A stretch of 64,000 nucleotides of DNA from CAZVWJ01 sp964631325. GTDB lineage: Bacteria; T1Sed10-126. Where the stretch lies: assembly GCA_964631325.1 (NCBI GenBank), contig CAZVWJ010000008.1:23371-87370 (forward strand). Direction: 5' to 3'. Positions 16,000-25,100 of the stretch are shown piece after piece. The translations under genes and the position numbers were made by a program. The stretch's first letter is position 1, and every line of letters starts with the position of its first letter. A model generated the notes under the pieces. That model was not told the DNA's origin. It searched no databases and was given only the letters and a program-made list of their open reading frames with translations.

Positions 16000-17292
16000 T
16001 CAATCTATCGTCACCTTGAACTCAGCCTTCACTACACTGGTCGAGTTTTCCGTCGGCCCAACCGTGTCCCAGATCCATTTAATTCTCCGCGTTCCGCTAT
16101 CATCACCGTCACCGGAGGTGAACGTTCCCGAGACACTATCATCAAACTGGATCGTCGCCCCCCCGTTTCCGTTGTCCGTGTCAGTGGCGGAGTTGGCCAC
16201 GTACGTCGTGTTCGTCGGCATCGCGTCCATCAGCTCCACGTTCGTTGCCGTATCCGACCCCGTGTTTTCCACGGTAATCGTATACAGCACCGTGTCCCCG
16301 GGGCGAAAACCTCCCTGTTCCTGCAATGATTGCAAACTCTTTTCCACGTTCAATTTCGGCCCACGGACGGTACACTCGAGCCAGACTGCCTGGCTGTCAT
16401 AGTAATCAGCCCGCCCGCTGATCGAGCGATGACGCTCCCACTGGTCCCCGGCATAACTCGGGTCCCCGCCCGAAGCACTGACTGGTGCGTCATCCGTGGC
16501 AAATACCCGGTGTATAGTGGTGTCCTGGTTCGCCGCGTCAGGTTTAACAGTAAGCACGGCAAAAATAGTCTTTATCTCTTCGGCGGCAAAATAAACTGCA
16601 GTGGTCTCACCGTTACCGGCCCGCCGGACCTCGGAGGCCGCAGAATCAAATTCAGACGCCCTACTGTCCCCACCGGTGACAAACAACTCCAGTGCAAACG
16701 AGTCGTTACTGTCCGTTCCGCCACCGGCCAGACCCGAGTTGATAAAGTTAGAAAACTTATAGGGAATAGCCGCAGAATTATTGGAGCGATTGTGGATATT
16801 AAAGGCAAATACAGCCGAATCTCCCGGAGTTAACTCATAAGCAAAAGTATCATTGTTACTCGGTCCACCTACCGCCCCACCGGTCCGGTGAAAATTCGCT
16901 GACAGATGCGTCGCCAGATCCCAGGTGAAGGAATCCCCGGCCACATTCGTCCCGGCCGCTCCCGTGTCATCGATGTTCCACATGTCATAGCCGGTGTCCA
17001 CCTCCGTGGACAACGACGTGGAGGTGTCGACATAGGTGGTATCACCACCGGCCGAGTTCTCGTAGCGGACTGACATTTCACCGGCCTTCAAAGGCACAGT
17101 ATCGGTCGGCAGTGCATTTTCCAGCAGACTGCCGCCCTCGGTTCCGATAGCATGAACCGCAGTAACTGAACAAGGCAGAAGAACTAAAACGAGAAACAAG
17201 GCGACACAGTAATCCCGGAAAGAACAGAACTCTTTTCTATCAGTAACCGGGATCACATCAGTTAAATCAATCAAATTTTCCATCTCCTGCAA
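16000..17292 (-). CDS. Secreted DUF11-domain protein, paralogue 2
   Basis: A 430-aa secreted protein closely related in architecture to the flanking paralogues. An N-terminal cytoplasmic stretch leads into a signal-like segment (YCVALFLVLVLLPCSVTAVHA), then the shared opening (IGTEGGSLLENALPTD ... GEMSVRYENSAGGDTTY ... EVDTGYDM). A central beta-sandwich follows, with the segment DTTIHRVFATDDAPV, and the C-terminal DUF11 ends in AEFKVTID. Asp-Thr dipeptides are very frequent. The start is uncertain: the frame opens with TTG at 17292 and the first ATG is three codons later, with GCAGGAG directly adjacent to it. It lacks the conserved leader found upstream of paralogues 1 and 3, but an orphan copy of that leader sits at 17611. 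Confidence 0.8.
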   Translation of the reverse strand: MQEMENLIDLTDVIPVTDRKEFCSFRDYCVALFLVLVLLPCSVTAVHAIGTEGGSLLENALPTDTVPLKAGEMSVRYENSAGGDTTYVDTSTSLSTEVDTGYDMWNIDDTGAAGTNVAGDSFTWDLATHLSANFHRTGGAVGGPSNNDTFAYELTPGDSAVFAFNIHNRSNNSAAIPYKFSNFINSGLAGGGTDSNDSFALELFVTGGDSRASEFDSAASEVRRAGNGETTAVYFAAEEIKTIFAVLTVKPDAANQDTTIHRVFATDDAPVSASGGDPSYAGDQWERHRSISGRADYYDSQAVWLECTVRGPKLNVEKSLQSLQEQGGFRPGDTVLYTITVENTGSDTATNVELMDAMPTNTTYVANSATDTDNGNGGATIQFDDSVSGTFTSGDGDDSGTRRIKWIWDTVGPTENSTSVVKAEFKVTID

Positions 17293-17324
17293 AATTTTTG
17301 TTCGTACTTCTTGTTACCATTAGC

Positions 17325-17575
17325 TCGCTGATTAACGCAGAACCACGCAGTTTTTTTACTCCTGATCTGCGTTTATCGGCGTTCATCTGCGAGCCACCTT
17401 CGGTGTTTCGTGTTTCGTGTTCCGCTTCCTCGCATCTTCGCCTCTCCACCTGCACGCCTCTTCGATGGTTCACCGGTTTCCTTTGCGTCTTTGCGCCTTT
17501 GCGTTATATCGATGTTCCGTGTTTCGGGGTCCGCTTTCCCGCCTCTTCGCCTCCTCGCCTCTTCGATTCCGCTCT
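17325..17575. repeat. Heptamer-type repeat array 2
   Basis: Contains GATTAACGCAGAA..ATCTGCG blocks (17332-17392), GTGTTTCGTGTTTCGTGTT (about 17402-17422), GCCTCTCC/GCATCTTCG words, and CTTTGCGTCTTTGCGCC followed by TTTGCGTTATATCGATG (17480-17516). A second set of GTTTCGGGGTCCGC and CGCCTCTTCGCCTCC words follows. The order of modules matches array 1, so these spacers were copied or grew by the same process. Confidence 0.75.
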
Positions 17576-17608
17576 CAGGCTCAGCTTCTCTGCGTTAGCG
17601 AAAAGAGA

Positions 17609-17628
17609 ACTCAGGAGGTTGTTACCGA
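17609..17628 (+). promoter_or_regulatory. Orphan copy of the DUF11-paralogue leader/RBS, on the opposite strand
   Basis: TCAGGAGGTTGTTACCGAG reads on the plus strand here. The same string, on the minus strand, sits directly upstream of the start codon of paralogue 3 (19774-19792), and a close variant precedes paralogue 1 (15448-15466). No ORF follows on the plus strand, so this is a remnant or an inverted fragment. Confidence 0.55.
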
Positions 17629-17919
17629 GAAACAACCAGTAATTTTTCTCTTTTCGCACACAGACAGACCTGGCTTAAACACACCGTTTTATCCAGGCTA
17701 CTCCCGGCGTAAAATTTAATCCCGAAAACCAGTGCAGGCATAAGTTAGGATTCATTTACCAAATCCCAATCTTTCCCCGAAAATGATCCGGGACATCAAG
17801 AAACAGGTTGACTGGTGTCCTCCTGAAAAAAGTCATAAGCAAAATTCCTTCTCATCAGGCCTATTTAACTCAAACTAAAATCAAGACAAAGCACTCACCT
17901 TCCTAATGTGTTTCAAAAC

Positions 17920-18056
17920 CTCAAAGCGTATCTCCTCTCCCCTGGTGGGAGAGGATTAAGGTGAGGGTGAACGGGGCAAATAGGCTCTAAAAAATCCTTT
18001 TTCACCCCCATCTGTATCTTCCCCCATCAAGGGGGAAGAATCATTTTGGAGTTTTA
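17920..18056. repeat. MITE-like dispersed repeat, subfamily 1, copy 2
   Basis: Same internal blocks as 3172-3338 in reverse orientation: CTCTCCCCTGGTGGGAGAGG, TTCACCCCCATCTGTATC, and CTTCCCCCATCAAGGGGGAAG. Degenerate terminal repeats are AAAACCTCAAAG and TTTTGGAGTTTT. It lacks the ACGCGT-type insert, so it shows the uninterrupted state of the site. Confidence 0.65.
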
Positions 18057-18639
18057 ATCTGTTTTTGCTGTTCAAACAGACTCCTCCCCTGCAGCCAGTA
18101 CTGCCGGTTGAGATACACTTTTCCCCGAAAGAAAACCAAAATAGATAAAATACGGAATGGTTTTCCGGAGAAGACGCACTCTTCCCGGAGAGGAAAAAAT
18201 AAGGTTGACCGATCGGACAAGCCGGGCCAACACCGTGAAAAAATACCGGCGCAATAGTCCCGGAAATTCTCTGCCGAACAGTAAATTCTCAAATAACTTC
18301 GACAACTGAAAAGAATCCGCCGTGGATTCCTTTCGCCTATTCGTAGTGACCATAGCTGTCAGACCGGTTAAATAAATTCAACCGGTCGGCCAGTAATCCG
18401 CCTTAAGTAGTTAACCCTGCAGTCTAAATTTGCCGGATGCCCTGGTCATCGCAAAGCCTCGGTTCCAAACGGAGAAATCTTACCGGTAAAAGTAAAAATA
18501 CACCTTTCCCGGAAAGGTAAAACACATCCCGGAAGTACCGGTAACCCCGGCTGAAAAAATCGAAAACCAAGGTAAACCACCTGCCTCAAACAGGGATTAA
18601 TTCCGGCCTAAAAAACACTCGGGCCAGGCGGATTACGGC
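18057..18639. other. Intergenic region, only weak small frames
   Basis: 580 nt upstream of the DUF11 paralogue 3 stop codon. Two overlapping minus-strand frames of 83 and 93 codons (18041-18353) have poor ribosome-binding sites and no recognisable family, and I do not call them genes. The plus strand holds several CCGGTAAA/TTTACCGG words but no clear hairpin with a T-run. Confidence 0.35.
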
Positions 18640-19773
18640 TTAGTCAATGGTCACCTTGAAATCAAGCGCAACTGAGTCGTTCGAGTTGCCATCCGGGCCA
18701 ATACTATCAATGGTCCACTTGATGGCATCAGCACCAGCATCTCCTCCTGAAGTCACTTCATAATCACCATCAATACCGTCAGCGGAGAAAGCAGTATCCG
18801 AAAGCGTATTCCCGTAGAGATTGTCGTTAGCCGTTTCAACTGAGCCAACCACGTAGGTCGTACTATCGGGAATTGCTTCATGAACGGCAACGTTGGCCGC
18901 AGTTCCGGCGCCGGTGTTCCGCACCGCAATCGTGTAAACAACCGTGTCGCCTGGCCGGTAAAGATAATTCCCACCATTATCCTGGGTCACTCCGGTAAAG
19001 GACTTGGAAATATTCAAAACCGGACCGGAAACCGTAGTGCGGAAAAATACGTTCTGTGTATCATTCTGGTCATTGCCGCTGATAGGGGTTCCGTTTTCCC
19101 AACCGTCACCGGTAGAACTAGTCAAGTCCCCCCCGTGGACCGGAGCGTTGTCAGAAATAAACAACCTGTGGCCAATAGTGTCACCGTTAGATGCAACGGC
19201 CTGAGCAGTAATAACAGCAAAAATATGCGTCTGCCCATCCTCGGTCAGATAAACGTCAGAGTCCGCTCCGGTCGGATTAAACGGTGAATCAACCCCGTTT
19301 TCATACGTAGAGTTACCGTTCCAGTCCCAATACAGATCAGTGTCAAATGAATTTGCCACACCGCTGTCCATGGAAATCCGAAAAGTAACCGGGATTGGAT
19401 TTCCATTGTTGGACGTATTGGTAACCGGAATTGTCCAGACAACGGAATCACCGGCTGACAGGGATTTATTGCCATCCGCATCATCAACATCTATCCCGGG
19501 CGTCAGATCATATCCCGTGTCAATTTCGGTATTCGTTGTGGTCGTGGTGTCATCATACTGGGTGTCACCACCGGCAACATTTGTCCATTTAACAGACATC
19601 GCCCCGGTATCACTGGAGAGCGGGATAGTTCCCCCAACCGGTGATTCAGCGTTAATAATGTCCTGGAGTGAAGTGGAGCCGACAGCATTTGCCGGTGTGG
19701 CAAAAGCACTCACTCCTATCAAAACCGCTGTTATTAAAAACAGCGAAAAAATTAGTTTACTTTGCGTGTTCAT
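18640..19773 (-). CDS. Secreted DUF11-domain protein, paralogue 3
   Basis: A 377-aa secreted protein with signal peptide (LIFSLFLITAVLIGVSAFATPANA) and the family opening VGSTSLQDIINAES ... GAMSVKWTNVAGGDTQYDD ... EIDTGYDLTP. The middle is a beta-sandwich with LYWDWNGNSTYENGVDSP, aligned with the EF-hand-like loop of the 677-aa protein, and HIFAVITAQA. The C-terminal DUF11 (YRPGDTVVYTIAVRNTGAGTAANV ... ALDFKVTID) ends the protein, as in its paralogues. A strong AGGAGG lies in the conserved leader upstream. The terminal KVTID shared by all three paralogues (KVTVD in the giant protein) may be simply the last beta-strand or a recognised end (inference). Confidence 0.82.
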   Translation of the reverse strand: MNTQSKLIFSLFLITAVLIGVSAFATPANAVGSTSLQDIINAESPVGGTIPLSSDTGAMSVKWTNVAGGDTQYDDTTTTTNTEIDTGYDLTPGIDVDDADGNKSLSAGDSVVWTIPVTNTSNNGNPIPVTFRISMDSGVANSFDTDLYWDWNGNSTYENGVDSPFNPTGADSDVYLTEDGQTHIFAVITAQAVASNGDTIGHRLFISDNAPVHGGDLTSSTGDGWENGTPISGNDQNDTQNVFFRTTVSGPVLNISKSFTGVTQDNGGNYLYRPGDTVVYTIAVRNTGAGTAANVAVHEAIPDSTTYVVGSVETANDNLYGNTLSDTAFSADGIDGDYEVTSGGDAGADAIKWTIDSIGPDGNSNDSVALDFKVTID

Positions 19774-20064
19774 CTCGGTAACAACCTCCTGAAAAAATTA
19801 AGTAATCTCGGTAATTGGTCTTACAACACATCCTGCAAAAAATTTCAACTAAATCGAGGCGGTTAATCGACTTAAAATATCACCTCCCGCTAATTTTCGT
19901 GGATCAATGATTGAACGAAAAAACAACAAAGTGATTGATAAACCTCGTGAACCGTGACGAAGTGACTAGGTGACGAAGTTAAACCGTAAATCATTAATCG
20001 TAATTACGTGATTAAACAACATCTTTACCTCTTCACTTCTTAACTTCCTCACTGGTTTTACAGT

Positions 20065-20180
20065 TTCCTCTGCGTCTTTGCGCCTTTGCGTTAACACCGT
20101 TGTTTCGTGTTCCGTGTTTTCGCCTCTTCGCCTCTGCGCCAACTCGCCTCTTCGTGTTTTTCGCTCTTTCGCCTCTTCGA
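20065..20180. repeat. Heptamer-type repeat array 3
   Basis: CTGCGTCTTTGCGCCTTTGCGTTAAC is split here as CTGCGTCTTTGCGCC (20070-20084) and TTTGCGTTAAC (20085-20095). It is followed by GTTTCGTGTTCCGTGTT and TCGCCTCTTCGCCTCTGCGCC-type words up to the end of the Fn3/discoidin gene. The array touches the gene's 3' end. Confidence 0.7.
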
Positions 20181-20184
20181 TGGT

Positions 20185-21393
20185 TCACCGGTTTTCCTTC
20201 GGGAACAGTTTAAATTCCTGCAGTTGGACGAAGTTGTAAGACGAATAACGAACGTGATACGGCGCTCCTTTTGGTATCTCCACCTTGATAAATTGATAAT
20301 CTTCCTCAATTCCGTTCAGAGAAATCACATGTTTAATCGAGGGGATCCCCCCTTTTCTCACTTTTTCACCGTCAGCCGCGTTAAGGTCTCCGGCCAGTAT
20401 CTCCCAATAAACTCCACTTTTACTCCCCAGGATCCTGTATTTTTTGGGGTAAGCATAACGACGCCAGATAAACACCGCCGTGTCCGGCACGTAAAATTGC
20501 TCCAGGTCCACCACGAACCATTGCACTGTATCAGCCGGGTCTCCGGAATTTGCCGTCCCGTACTGGTAGGTATATCTGTCATCAACAATCCGTTTATCAT
20601 AAGGTCCGGAACCGTTCTGTCCCTTCGGGATCCCATAAATCGGCACGTCAAAAGTGCCCCGGACCGGTTTTTCCCAGGCAACGTTATTTTCCCGGGTGCG
20701 GAACTTCCGCAGTCCACTGTTTTTAGTTCGTCCCCGCGTATCTTCAATAGAAATTCGATAATAAAGCTCTTTACCGGGATAAAACTGGGTCAGTTTGACC
20801 TCGTGATGGGTGTTAGGCATGACATGTTTCGTAGTAAATTCAAACGGCGTGTCGTAACCGGCTTCAAAATAGGCGGTGGTCGGAGTATTGGTCACCCAAC
20901 GAATCACTCCCCCCTCCCGTGTTTTTTCAGCCACCTTGAGTTTCTTAAACTGCGGCGGCGGCATCCCTTTTGTCTCAAAGAAAATTAATTGCGACTTGAT
21001 CCTACGGTCGCTCTTATCCCAGGCATAGACCCGGAACCCGTATTTAGTGCCCTCGGTGAGATCGGACAACTGCACGGTATGGGTTTTGTTAGCGGAGATA
21101 AAATTCTGGGTGCCGGGCAGATCCGGGTTATCCCCGTATTTAATCCGCCCCGAGGCGGGGTGAGTGGTCTCCCAGGTAATCGTCGCACTGTGTTTCGTCC
21201 GTTCTTTAATATCTACTTCCACAAACTTCAAAGGTCCGGCGTATTTCTTCTCCCGCAAAAAGTCCGGCAACTCCGTGTCTGCGGCCTGGACCGGAAAACC
21301 AAAAACCAGAAAAGCACAGAAAAAAAACGGAATATAACGCAAAGACGCAAAGGCGCAAAGGTTTTTAATAAAGTGCGTAAACGGCAGAAACAT
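20185..21393 (-). CDS. Secreted Fn3-Fn3-discoidin-like protein
   Basis: A ~402-aa secreted protein. Two fibronectin-III-like domains (ITWETTHPASGRIKYG ... TEGKYGFRVYAWD-like region, and VIRWVTNTPTTAYFEAGYD ... LYYRISIEDTRGR) precede a C-terminal F5/8 type C (discoidin) fold (DTVQWFVVDLEQFYV, RRYAYPKKYRILGSKSGVYWEILAG, QFIKVEIPKG). It is likely a surface carbohydrate-binding protein. The frame opens at 21489, but the ATG at 21393 (GGGAAAT just upstream) is the likelier start because it yields a signal peptide. That signal peptide (NLCAFASLRYIPFFFCAFLV) is encoded by a copy of the TTTGCG repeat (21335-21361), an unusual case of repeat DNA serving as an export signal. The GxxExxY gene lies just upstream. 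Confidence 0.75.
   Translation of the reverse strand: MFLPFTHFIKNLCAFASLRYIPFFFCAFLVFGFPVQAADTELPDFLREKKYAGPLKFVEVDIKERTKHSATITWETTHPASGRIKYGDNPDLPGTQNFISANKTHTVQLSDLTEGTKYGFRVYAWDKSDRRIKSQLIFFETKGMPPPQFKKLKVAEKTREGGVIRWVTNTPTTAYFEAGYDTPFEFTTKHVMPNTHHEVKLTQFYPGKELYYRISIEDTRGRTKNSGLRKFRTRENNVAWEKPVRGTFDVPIYGIPKGQNGSGPYDKRIVDDRYTYQYGTANSGDPADTVQWFVVDLEQFYVPDTAVFIWRRYAYPKKYRILGSKSGVYWEILAGDLNAADGEKVRKGGIPSIKHVISLNGIEEDYQFIKVEIPKGAPYHVRYSSYNFVQLQEFKLFPKENR
21335..21361. repeat. Left 27-bp inverted repeat flanking the GxxExxY gene
   Basis: Begins TAACGCAAAGACGCAAAG and is built from (A)CGCAAAG units. It is the exact reverse complement of 21949-21975 across all 27 bases. It lies inside the signal-peptide coding region of the adjacent secreted protein. 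Confidence 0.85.
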
Positions 21394-21457
21394 ATTTCCC
21401 AGGGCAACAGAAAAATATAAACTTTCCCTGCAATCATTGCCCGAAAATATTGTGAAT

Positions 21458-21874
21458 CTATAAATTATGAACCACACGGTGAATACCATCCTTTAAAGCT
21501 GGCCGGCCAAAATTAATGACTAAACCCAGTTTTAAATCCATTAATCGCAAATAAGTTAACGTTTGTGCTTCGAACACAGATTTAAATTCCGAAATAGCTT
21601 TACATTCCACCACAACTTTTTGTTCTACTAATAAATCCAATCTTAAATCCTCAGACAATTTCTTTCCCTTATATTCAAGTGGAACATCCATCTGCCGATT
21701 TACTTTTATTCCCCTATTTTTCAGTTCATAAACCAATGCCTCTTCGTAAACACTCTCCAACAAGCCAGGGCCTCCCAGGGTTTTATGTACTTCAATAGCC
21801 GCATCAATTATTTTTCTGCTTAACTCATCTTCCTTTTTCATTTTGCCAGTTTGCCATTTCTCTTCATTGTTCAT
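21458..21874 (-). CDS. GxxExxY family protein, PD-(D/E)xK nuclease-like
   Basis: A 138-aa member of the GxxExxY family. The name-giving motif is G37-L-L-E40-S-V-Y43. A PD-(D/E)xK-type core is visible as D80 (DLRLDLLVE) and E90-C-K92 (VVVECKA), followed by AQTLTYLRLMDLKLGLVINFG, the conserved last strand and helix. The biochemical function is not established; fold similarity suggests a DNA endonuclease or its derivative. RBS GGGAG lies 9 nt before the ATG. A perfect 27-bp inverted repeat made of TTTGCG heptamers (21335-21361 and 21949-21975) brackets the gene, giving a 641-bp unit that looks like a small mobile or repeat-associated element. Confidence 0.85.
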   Translation of the reverse strand: MNNEEKWQTGKMKKEDELSRKIIDAAIEVHKTLGGPGLLESVYEEALVYELKNRGIKVNRQMDVPLEYKGKKLSEDLRLDLLVEQKVVVECKAISEFKSVFEAQTLTYLRLMDLKLGLVINFGRPALKDGIHRVVHNL

Positions 21875-21948
21875 TCAATTGCACTCCCTATTCAAATTGA
21901 TCTTGCCCTTGAGTTAACTTTGGTTTTGATTTTACTTACTTTGCTTTC

Positions 21949-22120
21949 CCTTTGCGCCTTTGCGTCTTTGCGTTACCATCGCTCTTGAATTTCCCTCCCC
22001 CTTTGCGTTTTTGCGCCTTTGCGTTACCTCCGCTCTTGAATTTTCCACCTCCTTTCCGCCCCCGCGCCTTTGCGTTATCACCGCTCTTGAATTTTCCTCT
22101 CCCTCCATCTCTCCAACTTT
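21949..22120. repeat. Right 27-bp inverted repeat and heptamer array 4
   Basis: 21949-21975 is the exact reverse complement of 21335-21361. Two further degenerate TTTGCG blocks follow (22003-22025 and 22052-22078). Each block is followed by CGCTCTTGAATTT-type spacer, giving three ~60-bp tandem units that end right at the stop codon of the 5157-aa gene. Confidence 0.8.
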
Positions 22121-22125
22121 GCGTT

Positions 22126-25100
22126 CTAATCCACTGTTACCTTAAACCGCAGTTCACCCGTCGTTGCCGTCGGGTCCAGGGGATCCTGGTTATTAGTGAT
22201 CGCCCAGCGGACCTGGGTTACCTGGTCACGGGGATAGGAAGAGGACTTCCAGCTTCCGCTGACCTTGTATTCAATAGTTGCCGTCGCCCCGCTCACCACT
22301 TCCGCCGTATCGGTCAGGGTGACGCTGTCGGGCACCGCGTCAATCACACCAATAATATCCGTCGGACCGAAGCCGTCGTTTACGTAAGATATGGTATAGA
22401 TGATAGTGTCCCCCGGCCGGTGCAGGGAATCACCGTTATCCGTTTTTGAGATTGTTACATGGGGAGCGGAAGTAGCATTCGAGGAATCGCTCTCGTTACC
22501 CGCTGTATCCACGGCGGTTACGTAATAGAAAAATGAATCCCCGTAAGTTACGGAAGCGTCCCGGTAGGTGATCGTATCTCCGGTCGTCGCTAACGTGGTC
22601 AGAACAGACGCCTGGGAAGTATCGGGAGTGTGTTGTACTCGATAAATGTTAAAGGACTGATAGTCGGTATCACCCGGTGTCCAGGTGAGAAAAACACCGG
22701 TATCCGGATCAGGAGTCACCCCGGCCGTGCTCGCCAGATCAGCAACCTGCGGCGGCGCCCTGTTGTCCACAGTGAACGCAGCCGATGTGTCGTAGGCCCC
22801 GGTATCCGTGCCGTCATAAGCTTTCATCCGCAGTTTTACCTGCGTGTCGTAAACACTGCCTAAATCCGCCAGCGCGTCCCAGTTGAAGGTGTAGGTCTCT
22901 CCGTTTGCATCCCCGAGCACTGAATTCACCGAACCGCTGAGCGTCGCCTCCGTATCCCAGGTTGCTCCCGAGTCATCGCTGATTTCCACGGTAACTGTAC
23001 AATAATCGTTGTCGGCGTCGGTCAGCACATAGGTGCCGCTCACCGCGGAACCACCAACATAAGCCGTGGAATCGGGATAAAGAAGCTGAACCGCGGCCAG
23101 AGGATTGTAGATTACGGTGATCGTATCCTGGGTGTAGCGGTCGTATTTATCGTGCAGTTTAACCATGATCGAATCAGCGCCAGTCAGGGCCGCGGTGCCC
23201 GACCAGGTACCGTCATACTGAACAAATACCGTATCCTGCCAGGTCCCGTTGGTGTAGATACTTACCGTATCCCCGGCCGAAGTATTAGCCGTGGTTCCAC
23301 TGACGTCAATAACCTGGACCTCGGTATCGTGGTTGTCCACCGGCGAGGTAATTGCAATTGAAATTGCCGGAGCAACCGCCGGATACCGGCCGATATCGGT
23401 GACCCAGTAAGCAGAATCGGAATTGGTGGGATCATTATCCGCCGGGTCACCGGCATCAATACAGGGTGAAGTATCCCCGGGACGATAAAAACCGACCGCC
23501 GTCGAATCAGCAGTCTGGATAAACCCGGGCGAAGAGAAAATGCAGGTGTCCTCGGTCAGCGTCTGTCCGTTTAAATTGGTATCATTATCTTCAATTAGAG
23601 AATAACTGATAGTCTGGTTGTCAGTTCCCATATCTATTTCTGTTCCGTTACTTGCCAGGGCACTGTTCTTGAATATACAGCCCGGGTTGTTATTGCCGAG
23701 CCAGATGCCAAAACTGCCATTGCCATAGACTGTATTAAAGTTGAAGGTCCCGTTATCGGTGCCGTCCAGTGCTACACCGGCTCCTCCATTATCCTCCAAA
23801 ATATTGCGCAGTATTGTCCAACCACTTGACCCCTGGAGTTTAATCCCGTCAGCAGTATTGTCGTGAACAAGATTTTTATAGAAATAAGGGGTATCGGAAT
23901 TCAAAACATATATCCCGTTGTTGGTATTCCCGCTTCGCCGGACCGTATTGTAGCGGATGTCGGCATAATCGGAGGATTTTTGGACCATAATACCGTGACC
24001 GGTCACCGATTCACAAACATTGGTGTCGATGGTCGTATACACGGAATACTGCAGGTCAATGCTGTACCAGTTGGCGTTCTCTATCTCATTGTTAGAAATT
24101 GTAACAGAATCCGATCCACGAAGCTGAATCCCGTCCTCATTCTGATTATTAATCACGTTGCTGTCTATTGTGGTGTAATGACTGGTATCAACCCAAACTC
24201 CGAAACTGGCATTGGAAAGCGTGTTGTTGTGAATGTAGGCGGTATCGGAATCAAGCAGATAAACCCCGGGATTGGTAATATCGACCTGAGCAGTATTACC
24301 GGTCACCGTACAACCGTGGGAACTATTTCTAATTACTATTCCCCCTCCGGCCTGAAGTAGATTACTGGCCACGGTAACATCCGAAGAAGAATTTTCCACC
24401 ACAATCCCTTCATAATTAGTCGCCCCGGTACAGGTATTGTCCCGGACTAATATTGCACTACTTCCATCCACTCGAATTCCCCGGTCGTTATCATCCGGAG
24501 CCACGTAATTTTCAGTCACCGTGCAAGAGGAACTATTATTCTCCACCAAAATACCGGCCCTCCCCCCTCCACCGAACGAGCCGGTAACTGAGTTGCTATC
24601 CACCCGGCAGTTGGTAGCACTGGAAATATATATTGCTCCCCAGTCACTGCAGTCAACAAGATCATTGTTGTAAATGTAAATACTGTCCGGGTTATTGTTT
24701 ACTTTAATACCGAACCCGGTCAGATTATTTATGCTGTTCGCCTCAATTTCACAATTATCCCGGCCCGAACCGTCAAGTTCAATTCCGCCCCAGAGATCAT
24801 GCAGGTTATTGTTCTCAACCAGAATTCCGGAGCCTTCGTAAAGCTTAATTCCGACCGATAGAAAACCATAAATATCGTTATTGGTAATCTCCATGGAACC
24901 GATATCCGGATCACCGTCTGCCAGGACAGCAGCCTCAAGATTACCGTCTTCAGTACTGCCGTTACGGATTACGTTACTGTCTATCTTGCCGTTTGAAGAA
25001 ACATTGGCATAAATACCGGCAGAGGTAAAGTTCTCAATCAAGCAGTCATGAACATACAGACCGGAAATTGTTTCCCGGGGACGAACAGCGTACGTAAATT

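Noticed and set aside
15736..16402. Plus-strand frames of ~200 codons between DUF11 paralogues
   Set aside because: They are repeat translations continuing antisense into paralogue 2.
18041..18353. 83- and 93-codon minus-strand frames
   Set aside because: They overlap each other in different frames, have weak RBS and no recognisable domain, and begin within a repeat-rich spacer.
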